Assembly: GCA_916610825.1 (NCBI GenBank)
Contig: OU744451.1
Span: forward strand, 21,521,849-21,585,848
Direction: 5' to 3'
Source of the DNA: Haliclystus octoradiatus
Taxonomy: Eukaryota > Cnidaria > Staurozoa > Stauromedusae > Haliclystidae
Length of the DNA: 64,000 nt
Below the pieces are notes generated by a model. The model was not told the origin of the DNA, made no database searches, and worked only from the letters and a program-made list of their open reading frames with translations. The translations under genes and the position numbers were made by a program. Positions 50,801-62,800 of the stretch are shown here, piece by piece. Positions within the stretch are counted from its first letter, which is position 1, and every line of letters begins with the position of its first letter.

Positions 50801-53800
50801 AGTTGCTGAAAACCCATGGAAATAATTTATCTGTTGCACAGCACACATGTGAACCATAATCTTTGAAATTATTAATAACATCCAAAGAAAACGAATAGCA
50901 ACGAGAAATCTAAATATGTATTGCATAACAGATGTTGAAGGGAAGAGGGAATTGTTATCAAGTTCTTAAACTCTTATTTAAAAATAACAGCAGTGGGTCT
51001 AACAGTTGGTATAAGCTAAATTTGATTGATGTGCTGATGATTTGAGATTACAATACGTACTTGCAGAGCTTCCTGAATCAGAGCATGAACTAGTGCTTTC
51101 CACTTCAGCCCCTGTAGAACTTTCTGCTGCAGTCTCATTGCCACCATTCTCATTAAGAGGTTTATTCGTCATACTATCATCATTGGAATTTTGGCCGTCA
51201 TTGTTTTGTGAATTCTGTCCATTTCCACCACCAGCATTAGAATCTGTACCTTGATTTTGAGAATTTCGCCCATTGTCACCGCCATTATTAGAACCTGCGT
51301 TGTCAGCTTGATTTGGTAGGTTTTCTTCTGTGCTTCCACCGTTGTTAGAATCAGCATTGTCTGCCTGATTTTGCATATTTTGTCCATTGTTTCCGCCATT
51401 ATTCGAGCCTGCATTGTCCGTTTGATTTTGTGAATTCTGTTTGTTGACACTGTTAGGACTTGACTCTGAATTTTCGCCTTGATTTTGCATGTTTTGTCCA
51501 TTGTTGCCACCATTATTAGGATTTGTACTATCTGTCTGGTTTTGTGAATTCTGTCCGTTTTGATCACCGCTATTATCCCCGGCACTAGCTGAATCATTTC
51601 CTCCACATGATCCACCATCAATATCTTTTAACATATCGGGTAAACGATCACACATATCTTTTGTAAATGAGCCTTTTTCAACATTGTTTTCATACTCATT
51701 TCCCATATTACCATGTTCTTTATAACGACCGACGACATAAACACAATTCATTCCATCTTTTTCAGCAGATGCCATTCCTATACCAAGTTTTGTGCTCTTT
51801 TTCCAAACAATTTGCGTGAAATGTAGAGTGCCACCAGAGAAAGGATGATTTTCGAAATCATATCCTGGTTCACAAACCTCTTCGTACCTGTTAACAAATA
51901 TATCAAATAAAATTATAAATATCAGAATTCATTGTGATCAGTTATTAAGTTTACCCGAACAATGCATTGTACTAATTATTAATAATTGATATTATTCTAG
52001 TTGCAATTTCAACCGACATGATGTGGCTTTTAATATTTATTGATAACGTTATGATTATGATTTGCTTTATCATCCTCATTGGAAGTTTTTGCCATATAAT
52101 GATGGGAAAGACAGGAGTTAGTGCGATTATCCTGTACTAGATTTGTGCATAAAAACTCAAACAGGTACACTCTATATACTGTTGATTCTACACATATTTT
52201 TGTGTTTACTTCTTGATAATTGTTATTGATGCAAACTTTTGAGTGGTTTATTTGTACATTCATGTGCAAAAACAAAATCCTGAATCATATATTGTCAATT
52301 GATTTTCCAATGCTTTTTAGTGACCCTAACCGCTTTTTCCCAAAGAGATAGCTTGCACACTTTGGGGAGCGTATTTTTAGTATACGGAGACGTTAAAATA
52401 TTAAAAAGACCTTTTTCAAAATTCAAAAAACAAAAATTTCAAAATATTGCTTGCTATGAAAATGTTTTGACGAATACTTTTTGAAATTTTATTCTACTTT
52501 TTATAGTTGAATCCGTCCTTTATAAAAAATTATTTACGTATCATTTTCATGATGTTAAAACTTTTTACGGTCATTCTGCCAAATTTCTATTTGAACAACT
52601 TGGTGGAAGCACAACGGAAGTAACCACCAAGACTTGTTATCGCGAAGGCAAATTATGAGCAAGTTGAAATATTACATTATTTTGAATTTTATTTTTAAAA
52701 AATTGAAGTGAAGAATCTTATTGCCTTGCATATAAATTTTTCAAGGAACTATTATCTATTTAATTATAAGTAATTTATGTTTTTATTATTTTCAATCATT
52801 CGTTCACTCTTGCTGTGTTTTATCAATCTTTGTAGTTCCGTGTAGGCATTTCGCTTAAACGATTTCAAGGTTTATTGTTGTTAGAAGAAAATTTTCACGA
52901 TTATAAACGGCTTCAAAGTCTTGAGAAAAAGTGTTTATGTTTTTATTTCTGCAACGTTTTCCTAATTATATTGCTGTAACCTTGGCAATACAATAGGTTG
53001 TATCTGATATATTCATGCACAAACGTGATATTAGCCTACTTATTGCATTGAGTTTATCGCCCACAGCTGAGCACGTCGTAAATCCTATCAATAAAACATA
53101 GTAATTACCAATTCTTTGTAGCCTGCACTGTTGTCAGACCAGGACCATTTGGCATACAACCGTAGGCTAGATTTTCACCTGCTCCATCCCTATCTTCAGT
53201 CTCAGAATGTTTCAATTGACCAAGATTTGCTATGACTTTGGCATATACTTCTGCACTTTTTGTTAGTTCTGGATCAAGTGACATTGGTGGGGCATTATGA
53301 ATTTTTCTGAATTTGTTATGAGCTGCAAGTCCACTATCCGCGGGACCTAAAAGAATACATGGTTTCAAAATCGTTTGGCATTTCATAAAAACATTTCCAA
53401 ATAAATTTAAAAAGATATCTCACAGGAAAAATATTATTTATTGTAACAATATCTTACTTGATTGAATGCCTGTCAAGATTTTGTGCTGAAAATTTCGTTT
53501 AAGCCATACTTTCTAAGATTTTGATCTTGCAAATACATTTTCTAGTCTTACAAGTAAAAGATTGTTGAAAGTTGGATGCAAGCAAGAATGTTTTGCATAA
53601 ACAATAGAAGTTATCTATTAAACTATTATTCTTATTGACCTTAAAATCTCGCTTATGCCCATTTTAAGCATTCTGAGCTCGGATACTACGCTTGAAAGTA
53701 ACTAATACAAGTTAATTTAAGAAGCAAAGGTTTGTTTGAAAGATGAAAACGTTTCTTGAATCAAGAAAAGTGTTATTGCAGGAATATAGGAATTTCCTGT

Positions 53801-56800
53801 GCAATTCTGAACAGTTCAGGAACCTTTCGTATAATCTACTTTGCTGTAGTTTAATCTATATGATGCTACTTTGCAACCATTCAAAGGTTTGAAATATGAG
53901 TTATAATTAGGATAACAAATGAAAACTGATATCTGGTCAAGCTTGTAATGATGCAAGTATAACTGATATACAATATCCAAATCGTCTTTTCAAGGCCGAT
54001 ATCTCTGAGAATGTGTTTATGACTCAGTGGATTAATTTTTAGAAATGCATAAACGTCATATTCTCGTTTCTCTAGGCATTTTTCGTTATGTTACCAGTTG
54101 TGTATTGTTCGATGTAACTTTTTTATATAATCATCATTCCTATTATGCAGTTGATGAACAGTTGCTATGATCCATTTGGCACATGAGAAGACCACAAGGA
54201 GGAAAGGGTATTCTAACAAAAAATAACATGAGTCACGGTACGAGGTTTCTCCTGGGAGACGTGAATGCAGAGCCTCAACTTTAGTGACACACCAAAAGTA
54301 ATTCCTAAGTGTTCACGAAATCGGTGCAAAGTCAACAACTATTGAATAGCTTATCGGAACGATAATACCATTGTGCATCAATCCACGGTGCTCATTTTAC
54401 TTGAGTATAATTATCATATAAAAAATATAAAACTTCCATATTTGCGGCACTTTGTCGAAAATAGTTTGCATCGAACCTGAACATCAAATATTTTCCCTTC
54501 TAATATATGCATTTTCTAGAAAACGATATTAACTGATTTTTAACTGATGAACTGTTACTATTCACAAAGTGCTACAGGTTGAAATTCATTCCACTCACAT
54601 TGTTTTTTTCGATTGACATTCAGAATGCTTCAAATTGTGAATTTGAAGTAGCCGAAAGTTCTGAACTTAAAAATGGGTAAAACTGCTGGTATATTTTATA
54701 ATGTGTAGATACATTTTGTATTTTTCATCCTCGCCAAGAAACAACTAACATTTTAAAGTTACTTACTTCCACCTTTTCCCGTACCACCACATGAGCCACC
54801 TTTATCATCATTTTCAGATGCACCAGAACTGCTTGGTGATGTCTGATTTCCACTCTCATTAGATCCTGGTTCTTGTTGGCTTTGTCCGCCATCATTTCTA
54901 CCTTGATTTCCAGTATTATTGGGTTGGTTTTGCGGAGTCTGTCCATTATCGCCATTGTCTGAATTTGAACCTGTACTATCTCCTTCGTTGATCCCCTCGT
55001 TTTCATTTGATCCAGTATTTGGCTCTTGCCCATCCATGCTTTGTTCGTTTTCATTATTTTCTTCTTCTGAACTTTCTGTTGTTTCTTCACCATTTTGTTC
55101 AGTGTTTTCATTCTCATCTACTTTTGTACTTCTCAATAATCCTTCGACATCTTTGCAATTGTTTCGTTTGAAATTTCCTCTTTCAATATTTTGTGAATAT
55201 TGACCAAGATAATTTCCCATCGGTTCGTAAAATGCAGCAAATACACCACATGTCATATTTTCATTTTCGAAAGATGAGCTAGCTGCACCAAACTTTTTGC
55301 TGTTCTTCCAAATCACTTGAGCAAAATGCCTAGCATCTTTATAGTCACGATTGTTACCAGGGCTAACATTATCAAGGCAGGCTTCTTTATACCTTGATAG
55401 TCAGATAGAAAACAAGGTTGAAGTTATAGAAATACCGTCCCTTATCATATCCTTTTGGTGTACACTTTACAAAGTGATTTCAGTGGTTGCAGCCAGAGCT
55501 ATCTGTTTATAAAAGTTTTGACATGCAACTTGTTTGCTTTTGAACAAAAACTTTTTCTCATTCATGATATTATTTTCGCACGCTTTGTTCCAGTTTTGCG
55601 AGCTTGGGTTTGACGGAACGAAAATGGCGTCTGAAAATCACGTGACTTGCATCTGTCCGATTGGAGCTGAGAGCGGCACATAAAAGAATGTTCTAACTCT
55701 TGCAAAGAGATTGCTCTGGCTGCAACAACATTTTGATGGACTCAAGCGCCAAACCTTTACTTGACTATTCTTATCATAAACATGAAGTGAACTTCGGGGT
55801 GGAAACATGATGCATTATTTTTCGTCTAAAAGTCTTCATTTTAACATTTTAAAACTTACTCGTTGTTGTATAAAAACTGAATATGACAAGCAATAAAATA
55901 TTTAAATAGTATAGTATAGTAAAGTAAATTAAAGCTTTATCGATCAACTGGGTGCAAAAACTCGTTCGAAATCTGATGACCCACGCTCAAAACGTTTCCT
56001 TTATCGTTGTCTTGCCATCCAGCAGAGAGGTGGAACTCGACCAGCATCATGGAAACTTTTAATTATATTTAAATATGTATATAGAATTTATGGTATTACA
56101 TTTATAGATTTTAAAAGATTAAAACCTAAAGTCATATGATCAGTAGCGGTTTCCAAATTTTTATATCAATCCTATATAAATACGTTACCAGTTACTAGCA
56201 GTAACCTATTCTAGTGCCTTTTGTCATACAGTATAATCATTAGTTTGAGTGAAAATCATAACTGTGCAACATATTTAATTGCATGTATCCTAATTTGCAC
56301 TTCTCAGAAATTGTTTGGCAGGAACTTGACAGAAAAGTAATAATAGAGTATCAAAGTCTGAGCTGGTTAGTGGTTACATTGTGATTCCCTTTGTATTATA
56401 ATGAAACTTATTCGATCAATTAAACTCTAGTTTGGCGCCAAACCACCATAGCAAAACTTGGTTCGAAAACACAATCGATCTTACAATTCGAACTTGATAT
56501 CACGAATGAGAATTTGCAATTTGATCAGGAGTTTTCAAAAGCATTTTACGAGCAATAAGATCATATAGATACTTTTGTGAAAGTTGTGATTGTTATAATA
56601 CAAAGCAATCAGTGCACAGATTCCATGAGCTATTGATATTTGGGGCACATGAGTCACTCAAGAAGAAAATTCGAAGGCAAAAATCTCTCGCCACTGCGGT
56701 TTGTGATTTTCGGATGCCTTCTCGTTTTCTCCTTACGTGCTTATCGTTATAATTAACCTCACATATATACAAACAAATCCGTTGAATTTGAATTTAGAAA

Positions 56801-59800
56801 TATACACACCAGCTAAGTACAGCATCCGTTGCATTGATAGGCTTTGGTTCTCCAGCTGCACAATTGATATAAAGATTTTCTCCAACATCTTGTAATTCAT
56901 TTTCACCTTCTTTAGCATCATTTTTAGATCCCTTACTGATATTATCAACCCTTGCTTGAGCTTTTGCAAACAATTGTGAATCGAGTTCAAGCTTGGGGCT
57001 TCTATGGATTTTACGCAATTTATTATGCACTTCCAATGCTTCTTTAGCCACATCAGAAACTAAAGTGACAATAAATATAATCTTTTAATTTATATTATTG
57101 ATATAACATTTGAATAATTGATCGTTTTTTCCTTCAGTCAGGGTCTGGTAAAATGTGGCAACTTTGGCAAATCGCATTCCTCGCCCTATCAGAATTGATC
57201 AAAAGAATCATCGAAGATGAGGCCAGGTGGAAGATTATTGTTACATATGTTCTGTATAATGATCGTATGTAATTTTTTCTGGTATGATTAGGTCCATTGA
57301 GGCCTATGTGAATGGTTGAAAGTAATTCATCACTGATATACTGTGACAATATCATGAATGAACATGTAGTGAATCATGTAAGTTGACCTAACCGAGGCCT
57401 TGGATTGAGTGAGAGTTGAGACTCGTTAACCAAACTTCAGGAGAATCTTATAATGGGAAGCACTTAAAAATGGTAAGTTCCTGTAAAGCCTGGTTTCCCC
57501 TATTGCAAATTTACCTGCGTCGTTGCCTGCGACATTTGCCTGAGTCACAGCCGTAGACATTTAATGATCTTTTTTCTATTGTTTCGACCGGATATCATTA
57601 GCTTGCCTGCGTCATTTCAAAGTTGAACTCACTCCAACTTTGAAATCAGTCAGACAAGATGATATCCGGTCGAAACAATAGAAAAAAGATCATTAAATGT
57701 CTACGGCTGTGACCCATGCAAATGTCGCATGCAACGACGCAGGCAAATTTGCTATATGGGAACCAGTCTCAAAGCATGAGCATCGAAGATAAAATGAAGA
57801 GATTTTTCTTCGTGTTATTTCAAACACATATAATTTATGCTTTGTTCTATTCAATAACATAAGATAAATCAAGGCACTGATCGTTTTGAAAATGATTACA
57901 GGAAGAAGGCAAACATTTGTAGACCGTAATATTTTAAATTAGTGGAAATTAACATTGAATACATGAATAATCACCCCCATATACACAAAGATTATTTATG
58001 ATAGTATTTGTTTTTGAACTAACCTTTATCAGAACCAGATTGTCTAGGCATTGCTATATCCATGCCATCATTTTCCAGATGTAACGAGTTATATCCCTCA
58101 CCAAGTGTTTTTTTCCTGGCACTATTTCTCTCGGTTATTGATTCAGAAAGAACATTTTTCATATTAAGAAATTTATTATATACTTTAACTGTCATTTTCT
58201 CCGATTTATCGGCTGTTTTATCTCCTATAAATTTCTCACTCTTTTTAGATAGGTCCTCAAATGCAGCATCGATTGGACTCCTCTGGCACATAGTTGCCCG
58301 ATTAAACGTCCCTTTATCGATCACATCTTTACCCACAGCATTTAATCCTCCATTTTTCTTATACCTAGCCACTATAAATGTACACCTGACATTGTTTTTC
58401 TTGATACTTGCTCGACCCATTCCAATTTCGTTGTTATTTTTAGAAATTATTTGTGAGAATTTTTTCATATCGACTGAGTTTTGAGGCTGGGAAAAATCGA
58501 AGTCCTCCGATTTGCAAATTTCAGAATACCTAAAAGAAAAAGTATACAGTCGATAAGATGAAGGTGCAAATTCGCTGCGTATAAGTGGATAATATGATAT
58601 AGTTAATAATTGTAATTCTATGCAGTTAACAAAGGTTATAAATGCCTTATATAATATATACACTCAAAAATAATAATAATATAATAATAATACTTTATTT
58701 GGTATAGCGCACTTTCCAAAAAGCTCAAATGCGCTTTACAGGAAGTAAATAACTTATATATAGTTATTTACAAATAAAAAGTTTTAAAAAAATTCATGCA
58801 GAGAAATTATTGAACACTAACAACAGAGAGAAAACTGACAAATTGAGTAACTCCGTGAGCTTTTAATCAATCAAAATGAAATTAAAACTGCGAAAATGCT
58901 GTTGCTGTATGTTGAAAAATAAATCTGGGAAAATTACTAACATCTAATTGGAACGAAATAGGAAATAAAGAGTCTCGGATTAGTATAGCTCGTGTATACT
59001 GTAAACTCAGGTTAAAACAGTATCTAACTGTTTACTCTCCTCTTGTAAGCTACCAAATCTACATCTTCCTAGATGTAATTCAACACAAATTACTCTATAC
59101 TATATTGCTTGGTGGAATGATATGTAAGTATAGGAAAACAATAATTTTAATAGTGGCAAATGTCAATAGAGCGCTCGATGCTGATAAGCAAAGGAATACA
59201 AAATTTAAGTCAAAAGTAAAACATTTTCTCGGTTGTTTAGAGTTCACGCAGTAGCACTTATCCCCGGGGGGTAACTCCAAGTGACGCATTGATGGGGGGA
59301 GTGCCACTTTGGAAAAATGTGAAGTACCGGAAAAGTCCCGAAAATCCCCTTTAAGAGCTACCCAAATTGTTTTAAAAACTTGAAAATGCTACCCAAAAAG
59401 TCCACGGAGGGTACTTCCATATAGGCTCTATGCGGGAATATTCCATTTTTATGGGTAAAAATTCAAATCCTGTTTTCAGTTTTCAGCCTTCAAACTCAGA
59501 TTTTTCCCAAATTCTCTAGAAAATCGAAATGGGACCCAAAACGTTTGATATTTCAAAATTCCCTACACGAAAAGTAAAATTCTCAGCTGGAATATGGACC
59601 CAAAAAGTGGCACGTCCCCGTATAGCAGCAGTATGGGAGTTACCCCCCGGGCACTTATCAGACGGTCTGAATGACACATTATGATGAGATCGTGCCAAAC
59701 TTTGATTAGCGAAGATATGATCTGTGACTTGATATCTAAACGGGAAAACATTTGTACTTTACCATGATTTGACAGCATCACTTGCAGACATTTGTTTATC

Positions 59801-62800
59801 ATCCATTCCACATGAATAGGCAATATTTTCACCCTCATTATTGACGATTGATCGAGGTGAAGGCTCTTTTTCATCATTTGCTAATAGTTTTGCATAATCT
59901 TCAGCCTCTTTTGATAATGCAGCATTAAAATGCAACGCTGGTGCATTATGTATTGTTCTAAGTTTATTATGTGCTTTGATTCCTTCAATCGTAAAGACTG
60001 TCAAAAGAAATGATACAAGCTCTATAATTCCAAATAATAAAAGGATAAAAGTATCTTCGAGAGGCGGAAAATTTCTAAATGGGAAATAAACATAAAAATG
60101 ATACAAGCTCTATAATTCCAAATAATAAAAGGATAAAAGTATCTTCGAGAGGCGGAAAATTTCTAAATGGGAAATAAACATAAAAATGATACAAGCTCTA
60201 TAATTCCAAATAATAAAAGGATAAAAGTATCTTCGAGAGGCGGAAAATTTCTAAATGGGAAATAAACAAAAAATGTGTTCGGCTTCTAATTCTTCATGAC
60301 TTTCGGTTCAGATAGCAAGCCTGAAGATTCTCAGAGACACTTAAAACCGTGAGCGATTGAGTATTAAACACTGCTTTGCTGAAGACATAAAATTATGAAT
60401 ACTGATGGCAAATGCTAATCCGTTTTAAATGCGAGCCACCAATCAATAAGACTCAGAAGAAGATAAGTTGCTTAAAAAGTTGAGAGTTCCAAGAGTGAGT
60501 TGCTTAAGAGACTGAGAATGAACTGTTGAAATACGCTATTAGTTATTGAAGGGACCATATAAATTGTTTCAAATTTCCTTTACAGTTAACTAGAGATCTC
60601 CCCCTTGATCTCTTTGTTTTGATCTCAGAATTCAATTGTATAGATTCACTTACCATTTAACACAGGAGAATTGTCAGCTTTTTCATTTTGAATTCTCTTT
60701 TCTGTTTCCCTGGCTGCCGCCATCGTATCCCAATCATTTTCAAATGCTGCCATTGAACGAATTGCAACATTATCGTTTTCATTTTCCATTTTCACAGCGA
60801 CAGAACGAACCTTTGCACATGTTACATCTGAGTAATCGCCTCGTGGTATATTCTCTCTAAATTGACCAATCACATTTCCAGGATTCTTATATTTTGCAAC
60901 AACGAATGTACATGTCGTATTGTTTTTACGGTGATGTTGCTTCGTTGCTAATCCGAGACGATCTGAATTCTTCCAAACTAATTGAGTAAAATGTTTTGAT
61001 CCTTGGGGTCCATTTTCAGAATCAAAATTATAGCGTTTTGTACAGCCTTCATCGTACCTTTTAAAATGAATGATAGAAAAGCATTTGCAAACCCCAAGTA
61101 CCCAGCAAAATTCCAACATCACTGCTTCATAAATTTGTTATCTATTTACCTGTTTCACAGTGAAAATAAATATATTTTTTAATTTTCAAGCCGCGGATTT
61201 CAATAGCGTGTGGAAATGTATCTCTTCTGTGTGTGGAAAGCTTGGGGCTTATTGTCAACATTTCAGCATATTTTGGCATAAAGTCTGTCGTTTGATAACT
61301 CCACCGCAGTACGGTTGGCTTTTGCAGCCTTTGTGCTTGGTCATGAATCAGAAATCAGAAATCAAGGCAATGAGAAACTTCTACTTTTTAGTTTAATATC
61401 ACGTGACCTATAATATCTCATTAATATACGTATGATTCCACTGCATAAACAAGATAAGGAGATTGGATAAAAATAGAAGAAATACCAGTTCGGAAAGTTC
61501 AGAAACAGATTCAGGTTCAATTTAATGCTGGGTCACTAATATATAATATCAGCAGCGTTACTCACATAGAAGATTCAATAGGTGCTAATTCAAACATTAT
61601 ATAAAAAAATTTGTAAGGCACAGGTTTATTTACAGTCTCGAATTCTTAGATATAAAATTCCTCAAATAAATGCACTTTGCAAATCCTTGTCATTTCAAAC
61701 TTTTCATATTTATTTGTATTGCGTCACAAATATATGGCAGAAGTCAAAAATCTAATACTCCTGTCTAGAATCCAGCGGTGATTCTGCGCATATAAGCTAC
61801 GTATGTAATTCAATGTAAGTATTACTCATTATAGGTGTATGGAGTCAGAATTCTCAGACTCCAAATCCGAAAAATAATTTTTATAGAATTGTTTGACTCC
61901 GAGCCTGGCTCCAAAAATGTAAGTAAAATCGACTAATTTATCAACCCAAAATTAAGTAAACATAGGAAGATACAAATAAATTAACATAATCTTAAATACG
62001 TAGCCAATCCTAGAATCCAGCAACCTCTATGTAGAAATATGCAGACAATTTTCAACTTTACAATGATTATTAAGAATTTACCAGGAGTGCATTCTAGACT
62101 CCGGCTCCGACTTCTTCTCCAGTCTGGCTCCTGTTGAAAGATGGATACTTATCCCGGAGTCTAAGTCCTGCTTCTGTACCTCTGTTACTCACCAGTTCAT
62201 GACAGCATCTCTAATAATAGCTCTTTCACTTCTCTGATGTCCACATTCCGAATAAATATTCTCACCAACAACAGCATTGTATTTTTTACCAATTAATTTT
62301 AATCTCATTAATTGATTTGCTCTCCGTGTTGCTTCCCGTGTAGCAACTAGATCCATTTGTAATGGGGGCGATTTATGAAGTCGACGGAAATCATTGTGAA
62401 TACGTAAGGCCTCTAGAGCAGCTGGTTCTGTAAGAGAGGGAGAAATGTATGTGTACGCTTACGATATATATTTAACTTAAATGATCAATTGAGCATGAGC
62501 AAAGGACGATAAATTAATTCTTTAATAAATAGGTCATAGAAGAAAACATAATATCATAAAAATATGTAAAACTTTAATATATTATTTGTCTTTGCTGAAT
62601 GCTGATTTGTAGTGATTTCTTAAGCTTACAAGATGATTAAAATAGATTTTTAAACAGATTAAAAAAGATTCTTAGTTTTGCAAAGCAATCATCACTCCTA
62701 AGAGATCATCGGACAATCGATTAAAGATATTTCAAATTATCTGAAGAATTTTGTTAGAAAATAAAATGAAAACCCTAGTAAAACCCAGAGAACATTCCTG

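Noticed and set aside
51169-51621. 150-codon minus-strand ORF overlapping the 51061-51887 exon
   Set aside because: Other-frame reading of the N/Q/G repeat. The exon frame has the CAP motifs and correct splice phases.
54725-55117. Lys/Met/Gln-rich minus-strand ORF
   Set aside because: Shadow frame of the acidic tail in exon 54767-55392.
59759-60106. Extended first exon starting at the ATG at 60106
   Set aside because: The added part is tandem repeat with no signal peptide, and a good acceptor ends at 59998. All paralogs begin at that acceptor.
60012-60270. CRISPR-like array
   Set aside because: Three adjacent 88-bp units without spacers in an animal genome; a simple tandem repeat.
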